Shown: one piece after another, positions 31,215 through 38,619 of the stretch
Layout: each line of letters opens with the position of its first letter
How positions within the stretch are numbered: the first letter of the stretch is position 1
Translations under genes and position numbers: made by a program
Assembly (NCBI GenBank): GCA_964576535.1
Contig: CAZNWB010000029.1
Span: forward strand, 1-38,619
Reading direction: 5' to 3'
Source of the DNA: 2-02-FULL-66-22 sp964576535
GTDB lineage: Bacteria; Methylomirabilota; Methylomirabilia; Methylomirabilales; 2-02-FULL-66-22
DNA: 38,619 nucleotides
The notes under the pieces: model-generated
The model's input: only the letters and a program-made list of their open reading frames with translations
Databases searched by the model: none
What the model was told of the DNA's origin: nothing

Positions 31215-32393
31215 ATGGCGCTTGAAGGCACGTTCAGGGATTTCCACATCGCCGACATCCTGCAGCTCATCGGGCTGCAGCGCAAGAGCGGCATGCTTGC
31301 CCTGGAGGGGGAGGAGGACACCCTCAGCCTGACCTTCCAGGACGGGGCGGTCGTGTGGGTGCAGTCCACCCGCGTTTCCTGGGAGCAGCGGATGGCGGGC
31401 CCGCTCCTGGCTCGTGGCCTGCTGAAGCCGGCCCAGCTGCAGGAGGCGCTCGGCCTCCAGAAGGAGAGCGGCAAGAAGTTGCCCACCATCCTGGCGGAGA
31501 AGGGATACCTGCCAAAAAAGGAGTGGGAGACTATCCTGATCCAGGAGGTGACGGAGGCGGCCTACCGCCCATTCCGCTGGACTGCCGGTCGATACCGGTT
31601 CGTCTCGCAGACGACGATGGACCCCCCCGAGGGCAGGATCGGGCCCCTCAGCGCTGAAAGCGTCCTGATGGAGGGAATCCGCCGGGTGGACGAGTGGCCC
31701 ATGATCCGGGAGAGGGTCCCCTCCACGGCCATGGTCTTCAAGGTGGGCTCGCGGGCGACCAAGTTGACCCCGAGGAACATCGAGCCCGGCGAGGTGAAGA
31801 TGCTGGATCTCGTGGACGGCAAGCGGACCGTCCAGGAGCTGACAGACGCCAGCGGCTTGGGCGAGTTTGAAGCCATGCGTAGCCTGGCCTCGCTGGTGGG
31901 AGCGGGCGCCATCGCCCCCGTGGGACCGATTCCGATCGCGGCGGTGCCCGTGGAGGCTCCCGAGATCCGGCCCGCCCCCAGCCTGCCGGCCCGCGCCCCC
32001 GCGGGTCCCCCGGTCTGGCTGCCCCGGCTGGTCTGGGCACTCGTCGCGGCCTGGCTCGTGGCGCTGCCGCTCCTCCTCCGGGTGGAGCCACTGGGACTCT
32101 TTCCCCTCTCCCCCGCGCGGGCCGCGTCCCTGGACCGGGTGCGGATCGCCCGGGCCCAGGCGAACCTTGACGAACTCACCCGAGACGTGGACCGGTATAT
32201 CGCCACGACGGGGGCGTATCCCACCAGCCTCGACGTCCTGGCAGCTCTGGATCGATCCCTGGGCAGGCGCCTCCAGGACCCGTGGGGACACCCCTACCAG
32301 ATCCGGTGGACCGAGAACGGCGCGAGCGTGATCAGCGCGGGCCCGGATGGCCGGGTCGGAACTCCGGACGATCTCTCTGGCGGCGACGGCTGA
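31215..32393 (+). CDS. DUF4388 (PATAN) protein with GspG-like C-terminus
   Basis: 392 residues. The N-terminal DUF4388 domain is ALEGTFRDFHIADILQLIGL with KSGMLALEGEEDTLSLTF, then a helical region (LLARGLLKPAQLQEAL) and a proline/alanine linker. A single membrane helix (LPRLVWALVAAWLVALPLLL) precedes a C-terminal DPWGHPYQIRW...SAGPDGRVGTPDDL, the calcium-site ending of type II secretion pseudopilins. An unusual order for a pseudopilin-like domain. Adjacent to the TPR protein by 18 bases. Confidence 0.8.
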   Translation: MALEGTFRDFHIADILQLIGLQRKSGMLALEGEEDTLSLTFQDGAVVWVQSTRVSWEQRMAGPLLARGLLKPAQLQEALGLQKESGKKLPTILAEKGYLPKKEWETILIQEVTEAAYRPFRWTAGRYRFVSQTTMDPPEGRIGPLSAESVLMEGIRRVDEWPMIRERVPSTAMVFKVGSRATKLTPRNIEPGEVKMLDLVDGKRTVQELTDASGLGEFEAMRSLASLVGAGAIAPVGPIPIAAVPVEAPEIRPAPSLPARAPAGPPVWLPRLVWALVAAWLVALPLLLRVEPLGLFPLSPARAASLDRVRIARAQANLDELTRDVDRYIATTGAYPTSLDVLAALDRSLGRRLQDPWGHPYQIRWTENGASVISAGPDGRVGTPDDLSGGDG

Positions 32394-32406
32394 GGCCGTC
32401 CGTCGT

Positions 32407-32434
32407 TTGACAGTCCCCTGCCCATGTGTTAAAA
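32407..32434 (+). promoter_or_regulatory. htrA promoter
   Basis: TTGACA at 32407-32412, 16-base spacer, TTAAAA at 32429-32434, start near 32441, 35 bases before the GTG start. Confidence 0.65.
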
Positions 32435-32475
32435 AGGTCTTTCGGCCATCGCTTCCCGTGTCCCAGGGGGTGTGC

Positions 32476-33942
32476 GTGAAACCTGCAAGGAGTGCCTTCG
32501 GTTCCGGGTGGCCACCCATCGCCCTGGTCCTCGTGCTGTTCCTGGCGCCGGTGCCGATGCCGGAGCCCGCGGCGGCCCAAGACAACCGGGGCGCCCTGCA
32601 GAGCCTGCAAGATGCCTTCGTCCAGGTGGCCCAGTCGGTGAAGCCGGCCGTCGTCAACATCGCCACCACCCAGCGGCCCCCGCCCCAGGAGGGGCGCCGC
32701 CCTTCCCAGGTGCCGCCCTTCCGCGGACCGTTTCGCGACTTTTTCGGAGAGGATTTCTTCGAGCGCTTCTTCGGCGAGCGCCCCCAGCGCGAGCGGCGGA
32801 GCCTGGGGTCGGGCGTGCTCGTGGATAAACGGGGATACATCCTGACCAATAACCACGTGATCGAGCAGGCGGACCAGATCGAAGTCCGCCTCGCGGACAA
32901 GCGGAAGTTTTCGGCCACGGTCATCGGCAAGGACTCCAAGACCGACCTGGCGGTGATCAAGATCGACGCCCCCGATGACCTGCCGGTGGCGAGGCTGGGG
33001 GATTCCGGCAAGATCCGCATCGGGGAATGGGCCATCGCCATCGGCAACCCCTTCGGGCTGGACCAGACGGTCACGGTGGGAGTCATCAGCGCCGTGGGTC
33101 GGTCGGATGTGGGCATCACGACCTACGAGGACTTCATCCAGACCGATGCCTCCATCAACCCCGGAAATTCCGGGGGCCCCCTGGTGAACCTCAATGGGGA
33201 GGTGATCGGGATCAACACGGCCATCGTGGCCACGGGCCAGGGGATCGGCTTTGCCATTCCCATCAGCATGGCCCGGGAGATCAAGGACCGCCTGATTGCG
33301 CAGGGCAAGGTGGTCCGGGGCTGGCTGGGCGTGGGGATCCAGGAACTGACCGAAGAGCTGGCGTTGCAGTTCGGGGTCAAGCCCGAAGAGGGCGTGCTGG
33401 TCGGGAATGTGATGCAGGGCAGCCCCGCGGAGCGCGGGGGGTTGAAGACCGGTGATATCGTCCAGGAGTTCAACGGAACCCGGATCGCCAATGTGCACCA
33501 GCTCCAGCGGGAGGTGGCCCAGAGCCCCGTGGGATCCCCGTCCCAGGTCAAGGTCCTGCGGGGGAAAAACCCACTCGTGTTGACCATCGTCCTGGGCGAG
33601 CAACCGGCGGACCTGGCCGCGGCATCCCTGCCCGCCGCCCCGCCCTCGGAGGCGGCGGACCGTTTCGGCTTGACGGTGCAGGATCTGACGCTCGACCTGC
33701 GCGATCAGCTGAGGCTCAAGGAGGGAGAGGGGGTCGTGGTTTCCGGCGTGGAGGAGGCCGGCCCGGCCGCCCGGGCGGGGATCCGTCCGGGTGATGTCAT
33801 CGCGGAAGCCAACCGCGAGCCCGTGCGGACTGCAAGCGACTTTGCCCGGATCCTCAACCGGCTGCCGCAGGGGCAGGACCTCTTGCTGCTGGTCCGGCGC
33901 GACGGGAGTTCGCGGTTTGCCGTTCTTTCTCCCAAGAACTGA
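32476..33942 (+). CDS. htrA: HtrA/DegP-type periplasmic serine protease
   Basis: 488 residues. The signal peptide is VKPARSAFGSGWPPIALVLV and onward. The trypsin-like domain has His127 (NNHVIEQ), Asp157 (KTDLAVIKI) and Ser232 (NPGNSGGPLVN). Two PDZ domains follow (GWLGVGIQELTEELALQFGV; GVVVSGVEEAGPAARAGIRPG). It degrades or refolds damaged envelope proteins. GTG at 32476 chosen because AGGGGG lies five bases upstream and the start must follow the promoter. The frame is open back to 32347. Confidence 0.92.
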   Translation: MKPARSAFGSGWPPIALVLVLFLAPVPMPEPAAAQDNRGALQSLQDAFVQVAQSVKPAVVNIATTQRPPPQEGRRPSQVPPFRGPFRDFFGEDFFERFFGERPQRERRSLGSGVLVDKRGYILTNNHVIEQADQIEVRLADKRKFSATVIGKDSKTDLAVIKIDAPDDLPVARLGDSGKIRIGEWAIAIGNPFGLDQTVTVGVISAVGRSDVGITTYEDFIQTDASINPGNSGGPLVNLNGEVIGINTAIVATGQGIGFAIPISMAREIKDRLIAQGKVVRGWLGVGIQELTEELALQFGVKPEEGVLVGNVMQGSPAERGGLKTGDIVQEFNGTRIANVHQLQREVAQSPVGSPSQVKVLRGKNPLVLTIVLGEQPADLAAASLPAAPPSEAADRFGLTVQDLTLDLRDQLRLKEGEGVVVSGVEEAGPAARAGIRPGDVIAEANREPVRTASDFARILNRLPQGQDLLLLVRRDGSSRFAVLSPKN

Positions 33943-34018
33943 CTCCCCCGGGCCGACGGCCGACGTCGCCGGATACTGCTGACCGCCCTCAACCTCTCCG
34001 GCCGCAAGCGGAAAAGGC

Positions 34019-34876
34019 ATGGCCCGACGATCCGCCTCGTTCTATGAAGAGATCAGCGACGATGCGCTGGCAGCCTACATCCGGCGGATCGTCCGGATTT
34101 CCCTGCTGAGCAAGGCGGAGGAGCTTCGGCTGGGCACGCTGATCCAGCAGGGGGACGAAGGGGCCTCCCGGAAGCTGGTGGAGGCCAACCTTCGCTTTGT
34201 GGTCAAGGTGGCCATGCGCTACCAGGGCTGCGGCCTGTCCCTGCTGGACCTCATCAACGAGGGGAACCTGGGCCTCCTGGAGGCGGCGCGTCGCTACTCG
34301 CCGAGGTATGGCGTCAAGTTCATCACCTACGCGGTCTGGTGGATCCGGCAGGCAATCATGCAGGCCCTGGCTGCGGGGGGCACCGCCGTCCGGCTGCCCA
34401 TCCGCAAGGCCCGCCTGGCGTCCAAGATCCGCGGGCTGCGAGCCGACCTGACCCAGGAGCGCCAGGAAGAGCCCAGCGAGGCTGCCCTGGCCGAAGCCAT
34501 GCACCTGGAACCGGGAGAGGTCGGGGACGTGCTGCGGGGGACGCAGGCCCAGACCTCGCTGAGCGACGACAACCATTCCGAGGACCAGCTGGGGCTGGAG
34601 CTGGCCGGCAAGAGCGTGATCCCCCCCGCGGACCACGAACTCATCAGCCACTCGTTCCGCGAAGAGGTGGAGCGGATGCTGGGACACCTGAAGCCGCGGG
34701 AGCGGGCCGTCATCGAGTTGCGCTTCGGCCTGGGACGCGAGGAGCCCCAGACCCTGGAGGAGGTGGGGCGCCGCCTCAACCTGTCGCGGGAACGCATCCG
34801 CCAGATCGAGGAGCGGGCGAAGCAGAAGCTCCGGCTGATGGCCCGGACACGCCACCTGAAAGACTACCTGAACTGA
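34019..34876 (+). CDS. RNA polymerase sigma factor, sigma70 family (RpoD-like)
   Basis: 285 residues. A short region 1.2 (DALAAYIRRIVRISLLSKAEE), region 2 with VEANLRFVVKVAMRYQGCGL and FITYAVWWIRQAIMQAL, region 3, and region 4 ending in LGREEPQTLEEVGRRLNLSR and RERIRQIEERAKQKLRLM. No long N-terminal domain, so an alternative or group 2 factor rather than the main one. 76 bases after htrA, so it may direct envelope or stationary-phase stress genes. Confidence 0.9.
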   Translation: MARRSASFYEEISDDALAAYIRRIVRISLLSKAEELRLGTLIQQGDEGASRKLVEANLRFVVKVAMRYQGCGLSLLDLINEGNLGLLEAARRYSPRYGVKFITYAVWWIRQAIMQALAAGGTAVRLPIRKARLASKIRGLRADLTQERQEEPSEAALAEAMHLEPGEVGDVLRGTQAQTSLSDDNHSEDQLGLELAGKSVIPPADHELISHSFREEVERMLGHLKPRERAVIELRFGLGREEPQTLEEVGRRLNLSRERIRQIEERAKQKLRLMARTRHLKDYLN

Positions 34877-34883
34877 CGTGGGA

Positions 34884-34922
34884 GGTGTAGCGTGTACCGT
34901 GTACCGTGTAACGTGTAACGTG
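34884..34922 (+). repeat. left terminal repeat GTGTA(A/C)CG
   Basis: GTGTAGCG, then GTGTACCG twice, then GTGTAACG twice. The outer end matches the right arm in inverted orientation. Confidence 0.8.
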
Positions 34923-34977
34923 GGAGATCGAGGTAACATCATGCATACGAGGGGTGATCGGGAAACGGGTGCCGTCG

Positions 34978-35346
34978 ATGGAATACGTTTTCGATTTTGA
35001 GCGCCTGGAGGTGTACCAACTCGCCGTCAAACACGCCGTTCGAATCATCGAGATTACCGAGGATTTCCCCCGTCGTGTCCAGTCATCTCTGGGAGATCAA
35101 CTCTGTCGATCCGCGGTTTCGGTTGCCAATAACATTGCAGAAGGAAGTGGGAAGCGATCCCGGAAGGAGAAATCTCGCTTCTATACGACGGCATTCAATT
35201 CCGCGCGAGAATGCGTTCCTGCCGTAACCATAGCCCACGAGCGGCGGTATCTGAATGACGCCGGGCGGCTTGAAATGCGAGAAAACGTTGGACGCCTTTG
35301 TAGCATGCTCTCACGGCTCGAACAGTCGGTAGTACGGACGAACTGA
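34978..35346 (+). CDS. four-helix bundle protein (23S rRNA intervening-sequence/Avd-like family)
   Basis: 122 residues: FDFERLEVYQLAVKHAVRII opens the fold, then GDQLCRSAVSVANNIAEGSG with the KRSRKEKSRFYTTAFNSARE helix, and a closing helix near VGRLCSMLSRLEQSV. The family appears in rRNA intervening sequences and, as Avd, in diversity-generating retroelements. The cellular role is unclear. ATG at 34978 preferred; GTG at 34954 possible. The gene is visibly lower in GC than its neighbours and is bracketed by inverted GTGTAACG-type tracts, as expected for something acquired. Confidence 0.8.
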   Translation: MEYVFDFERLEVYQLAVKHAVRIIEITEDFPRRVQSSLGDQLCRSAVSVANNIAEGSGKRSRKEKSRFYTTAFNSARECVPAVTIAHERRYLNDAGRLEMRENVGRLCSMLSRLEQSVVRTN

Positions 35347-35369
35347 CTCAGTAACCGTTTTTGGCGGAT

Positions 35370-35392
35370 CGTTACACGTTACACGCTACACG
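35370..35392 (-). repeat. right terminal repeat, inverted
   Basis: CGTTACACGTTACACGC then TACACG, the reverse complement of the unit series in the left arm. Outer ends agree. Confidence 0.8.
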
Positions 35393-35420
35393 TCATTATT
35401 GGACCCGACGGAGCAGACAC

Positions 35421-36596
35421 ATGGCTGAGGCGAGTGAACAGGCCCTCCGGCAGCGCATCCGGGAGTTGGAGGCCCAGGTCCAGGGCCAGATGCGGGAGAT
35501 CCGGGTCCTGGAAAAAATCGAGGCGCTGCAGGACCGGGCGCGGGACGTGGAGGCGGACAACCGCAGCCTCAGGGAACGAGTGGCGGAGCTCCACACCTTC
35601 CTGAACCTGAGCAAGACGCTCTCCGCCACCCTGAACATGGAAGAGCTGTTCCGCCTGGCCTTGCACCTGATCGGGCGCTCCCTGCACGTAGACGCCTACT
35701 CCCTGATGCTGCTGGACGACTCGGCCGAGCGCCTAGTGATCAAGGCCGCCTTCGGGCTGCCCGAGGATGGTGGGTTGGGCCTGAGCCTGCGCCTGGGGGA
35801 GGGGATCTCCGGGCTGGTGGCGCAGACCGGACAGGCCATGCTGGTGCCCGACGTCAGTGCCGAGCCGCGCTTCCTAGAGCAGGAATCCTTCCGGCTCCCC
35901 CGTGGCGCGTTCATCTGTGTTCCGCTGCGGATCAAGGAGCGCGAGGTCATCGGGGTCCTGAATGCGCAGAAGCCGGAGCCCCACAGTTTCCGCCTGAACG
36001 ACCTGGACCTGTTCCAGGCCGTGGCCAATCAGGTCGCGGCGGCCCTGGAGAACGCCCAGCTGTACCAGCGGACGAAGGAGCTGTCCACCCGCGACGACCT
36101 CACGGGGCTCTTCAACCGGCGACACTTCTTCGAAAACCTGGAGAAGGAAGTGCAGCGGGCTCGCCGGTACCAACGCGTCTTCTCCCTCCTCATGCTGGAT
36201 CTGGATGACTTCAAGGGGTACAACGACACCTACGGGCACCTGAAAGGCGACGAGGTGTTGAAGAACGTGGCCCGCCTCCTCCTGGCCAACACGCGGCGCG
36301 CCGACGTGGTGGCTCGCTTCGGCGGGGAGGAGTTCGTGGTGCTGCTGCCGGAGATCAACGAGCAGGGGGCGACCGTGGTGGCGGAGAAGATCCGGGTGGC
36401 CGTGGAAGGGCACCCGTTCTCCGGGCGGCACACCCAGCCGGGTGGAAGCCTCACGGTGACCCTGGGGCTGGCGAGCTACCCTGCGGATTCCGAGGACGCC
36501 CTGGAGCTGGTGGATCTTGCCGATCGGGCCCTGTACGCGGGCAAGCAGCAGGGGGGCAACCGCGTCAGCCCGGCCTCCGCGGCGATGGTTCCGTAG
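35421..36596 (+). CDS. GAF-GGDEF diguanylate cyclase
   Basis: 391 residues. A coiled coil (residues 5-60) is followed by a GAF sensor domain (about 65-215) and a GGDEF domain with the active GGEEF at 301-305. The inhibitory I-site RxxD (Arg292, Asp295) is exactly five residues before it. It should make cyclic di-GMP and be product-inhibited. ATG at 35421; the longer frame crosses the right repeat. Followed after 16 bases by an HD-GYP protein, the opposing enzyme. Confidence 0.92.
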   Translation: MAEASEQALRQRIRELEAQVQGQMREIRVLEKIEALQDRARDVEADNRSLRERVAELHTFLNLSKTLSATLNMEELFRLALHLIGRSLHVDAYSLMLLDDSAERLVIKAAFGLPEDGGLGLSLRLGEGISGLVAQTGQAMLVPDVSAEPRFLEQESFRLPRGAFICVPLRIKEREVIGVLNAQKPEPHSFRLNDLDLFQAVANQVAAALENAQLYQRTKELSTRDDLTGLFNRRHFFENLEKEVQRARRYQRVFSLLMLDLDDFKGYNDTYGHLKGDEVLKNVARLLLANTRRADVVARFGGEEFVVLLPEINEQGATVVAEKIRVAVEGHPFSGRHTQPGGSLTVTLGLASYPADSEDALELVDLADRALYAGKQQGGNRVSPASAAMVP

Positions 36597-36612
36597 CCTA
36601 CGGGTGCCAGAG

Positions 36613-37599
36613 ATGAGTTCTCCCATCATCCAGCGAGGCTACCGTCTGCTGATCGTGGACGACATGGAGGCCATGCGCCTGGCCCTGGAGGATTCGCTGC
36701 GCTTCCAGGGCTACGACGTCGTCTCGGTCGCGTCGGGGGAGGAGGCGCTGGAACTCCTGCACTCGGAGCAGTTCGATCTCCTGCTGACGGACCAGGCCAT
36801 GCCCGGCCTCTCGGGGATCGAGTTGGCCGAGGTCACCGCCCGGATCCATCCCGACATGCCCATCGTGCTGCTCACGGGCTACACCGATGTGGAGCTGGCC
36901 AAGGCGTCCCTCCAGCGCGGCGCCAGCGACTTCGTGACCAAGCCGATCAACATCCACGAGCTGCCCATTGTCATCGAGCGAAACCTGACCCGGCACCGGT
37001 TGCTGGTGACCCGGCTGAAAGACCACCAGGCCCAGGTCCTGTTCGAGGCCCTCAAGGCCCTGGCATCGGCCGTGGACGCCAAGGATCCCTACACGGCGCG
37101 ACACTCCATGCGGGTCACCCGGCTGTCGCTGATCCTGGCCGATGCGCTCGGCCTGTCCGCCGACGAGAAGTACGTGCTCGAATTGTCGGCCTGGATGCAC
37201 GACGTGGGCAAGATCGGGGTCCCAGACCACATCCTCACCAAGGGGAGCGCCCTGACCAAGAGCGAATTCGAGGTTATGAAGATGCACGCCCCGAAGGGTG
37301 GGGAGATCGTGGGACAGATCGAGGAGCTGACCCGGGTGGCCGATGTGATCCGGCACCACCACGAGCGCCTGGACGGCCTGGGCTATCCCGACGGCCTGCG
37401 GGGGGCGGCCACCCCCCTGCTGTCCCGGGTCATCCTCATCGCGGATGCCTTCGAGGCCATGACGTCGGACCGGAGCTACCGGCCGAGCGGGGGTCGCCCG
37501 CGTGCCCTCGAAGAGCTCCGCCGGCATGGTGGGACCCAGTTCGACCCGGAGCTGGTTGACACCTTCATCAGGAAGATCGAAGGTCTGCCCGACGCGTGA
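36613..37599 (+). CDS. response regulator with HD-GYP phosphodiesterase domain
   Basis: 328 residues. Receiver domain with phospho-acceptor Asp60 (LLLTDQAMPG) and Lys110. The HD-GYP domain has TARHSMRVTRLS, His186-Asp187 (MHDVGKIGVPD) and HHHERLDGLGYPDGL. It should hydrolyse cyclic di-GMP under control of a histidine kinase not in this window. ATG at 36613; earlier codons overlap the cyclase stop. Together with the upstream cyclase it forms a local c-di-GMP on/off pair. Confidence 0.93.
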   Translation: MSSPIIQRGYRLLIVDDMEAMRLALEDSLRFQGYDVVSVASGEEALELLHSEQFDLLLTDQAMPGLSGIELAEVTARIHPDMPIVLLTGYTDVELAKASLQRGASDFVTKPINIHELPIVIERNLTRHRLLVTRLKDHQAQVLFEALKALASAVDAKDPYTARHSMRVTRLSLILADALGLSADEKYVLELSAWMHDVGKIGVPDHILTKGSALTKSEFEVMKMHAPKGGEIVGQIEELTRVADVIRHHHERLDGLGYPDGLRGAATPLLSRVILIADAFEAMTSDRSYRPSGGRPRALEELRRHGGTQFDPELVDTFIRKIEGLPDA

Positions 37600-37705
37600 G
37601 ATCTTCCCCCCCGGATCGCCTGCCCTCCTCTTGGCAGACCCGAATCGCTCCCGTGACCGATCACGCTCCGCCAGCCCGCGGGCGGCTCCCCTGGCCGAAA
37701 AAGGC

Positions 37706-37734
37706 TTGGCGGGGTCGCGCAGGCTTTGTATACT
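37706..37734 (+). promoter_or_regulatory. fbaB promoter
   Basis: TTGGCG at 37706-37711, 17-base spacer, TATACT at 37729-37734. Predicted start near 37741, about 90 bases before the ATG. Confidence 0.6.
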
Positions 37735-37831
37735 GGTCGCGGATTCTGGGAGACTGGGCCATCCTGAACCGAAAGGCGGGAAGGGTCCATTCCACGAAGA
37801 AACGCCTGTCACGTCGGGGAGGAGTCTGGCC

Positions 37832-38619
37832 ATGTTGACGCTGAAGGATATCGAGCAGTTGCTGGGACCGGATGCCAAAAACCTCCTGGAGCACCAGTCC
37901 AAGGGAATCCCCAAGGAGATGCTCCACCTGCCCGGTCCGGACATCGTGGATCGCGTGTTCGCCTCGTCGGACCGGCCGCCCCAGGTCCTGCGGAGCCTCC
38001 AGGCCCTGGTGAACACGGGCCGGCTGGCGGGCACCGGGTACCTGTCCATTCTGCCCGTGGACCAGGGGATCGAGCACTCGGCCGGCGCCTCCTTTGCGCC
38101 GAACCCGATCTACTTCGATCCCGAGAAGATCGTGGAGTTGGCCATCCAGGGCGGCTGCAATGCCGTCGCCTCGACCTTCGGGGTGCTGGGCGCGACCGCC
38201 CGGAAGTACGCCCACAAGATCCCGTTCATCGTGAAGATCAACCACAACGAGTTCCTGAGCTACCCGAACAGATACGATCAGATCCTGTTCGGCACGGTAG
38301 AAGAGGCCTGGAATCTCGGCGCGGTGGGGGTGGGGGCGACTATTTACTTCGGGTCGCCCGAGTCCACCCGGCAGATCCAGGAGGTGAGTGTCGCCTTCAA
38401 GCGGGCCCACGAGCTGGGGATGGCGACCATCTTGTGGTGCTACCTGCGCAACCCGGCCTTCAAGACGGCCGAGAAGGACTACCACGTGGCGGCCGACCTG
38501 ACCGGGCAGGCCAACCACCTGGGGGCCAGCATCGAGGCCGACATCGTCAAGCAGAAGCTCCCCGAGAACAACGGGGGCTACACCGCCCTCAAGTTCGGCA
38601 AGACCCACAAGAAGGTGTA
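37832..38619 (+). CDS. fbaB: class I fructose-bisphosphate aldolase (DhnA/FbaB family), partial
   Basis: The first 262 codons of a DhnA-type aldolase, cut by the window end. Close resemblance to E. coli FbaB: GRLAGTGYLSILPVDQGIEHSAG, NAVASTFGVLG, ARKYAHKIPFIVKINHNEFLSYP, ATIYFGSPEST, and GQANHLGASIEADIVKQKLPENNGG. It splits fructose-1,6-bisphosphate through a lysine Schiff base, in glycolysis or gluconeogenesis. ATG at 37832 with GGGGAGGAG upstream. The full protein should be about 350 residues. Confidence 0.95.
   Translation, partial: MLTLKDIEQLLGPDAKNLLEHQSKGIPKEMLHLPGPDIVDRVFASSDRPPQVLRSLQALVNTGRLAGTGYLSILPVDQGIEHSAGASFAPNPIYFDPEKIVELAIQGGCNAVASTFGVLGATARKYAHKIPFIVKINHNEFLSYPNRYDQILFGTVEEAWNLGAVGVGATIYFGSPESTRQIQEVSVAFKRAHELGMATILWCYLRNPAFKTAEKDYHVAADLTGQANHLGASIEADIVKQKLPENNGGYTALKFGKTHKKV

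Noticed and set aside
32347..32475. ATG at 32347 as htrA start
   Set aside because: It lies upstream of the promoter and inside the previous gene; the GTG at 32476 has a binding site and begins a signal peptide.

Overview
The window is high-GC bacterial DNA (visibly about 65-70% GC in genes) with sigma70-type promoters, Shine-Dalgarno sites and ordinary bacterial housekeeping genes. The gene mix fits an uncultured Methylomirabilota/Rokubacteria or deltaproteobacterium-like lineage: a bacterial RRM protein, DUF2934, DUF1844, DUF4388, a short ArgA-type N-acetyltransferase, RtcA, and a class I FbaB aldolase. That taxonomic placement is inference.

Layout. 1-5.1 kb: small genes (unknown protein, rpsU, RRM protein, zinc-ribbon protein, frameshifted DUF2934 gene, YaiI family, DinB-like) separated by long non-coding stretches. 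These hold orphan promoter/terminator units and dispersed short-period repeats. 5.5-12.4 kb (minus strand): prmA, a 3-hydroxyacyl-CoA dehydrogenase, and a sugar ABC importer locus (LacI regulator, Tat-exported binding protein, two permeases, PPC/DUF296 protein, no ATPase). Two operator-like sites lie at the predicted start of transcription. 12.8-14.6 kb: Nudix hydrolase, exported protein, and a probable new structured small RNA. 14.6-17.3 kb: tartronate-semialdehyde reductase and hydroxypyruvate/glyoxylate reductase operon, divergent from an FlK-like thioesterase. 17.5-24.1 kb: RtcA fused to an N-acetyltransferase through a repeat-derived linker, a CxxC protein, an HDAC-family deacetylase broken by one in-frame TGA, class II aldolase, Na/Pi cotransporter, and the PPDK/PEP synthase regulator.

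24.4-27.3 kb is the most unusual operon. It holds a protein with an E2 ubiquitin-conjugase-like C-terminus (His-Pro-His and Cys), overlapping by 4 bases a complete JAMM metalloprotease, then a parvulin and a small membrane protein. No E1 or ubiquitin-like gene is visible. A tRNA-Leu(CAG) with its own promoter and terminator follows on the minus strand. 27.6-34.9 kb: SAM hydroxide adenosyltransferase family, DUF1844, a TPR membrane protein, a DUF4388/GspG-like protein, HtrA protease, and a sigma factor. 35-37.6 kb: a low-GC four-helix-bundle gene inside inverted GTGTAACG-type repeats, then a GAF-GGDEF cyclase and an HD-GYP response regulator, a c-di-GMP pair. The window ends inside fbaB.

The recurring theme is a population of short-period (about 6-10 nt) intergenic repeats, often as facing inverted arms and in one case as an ordered composite element present three times. 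They fill promoters and leaders, supply gene ends, and in one case join two genes into one reading frame.
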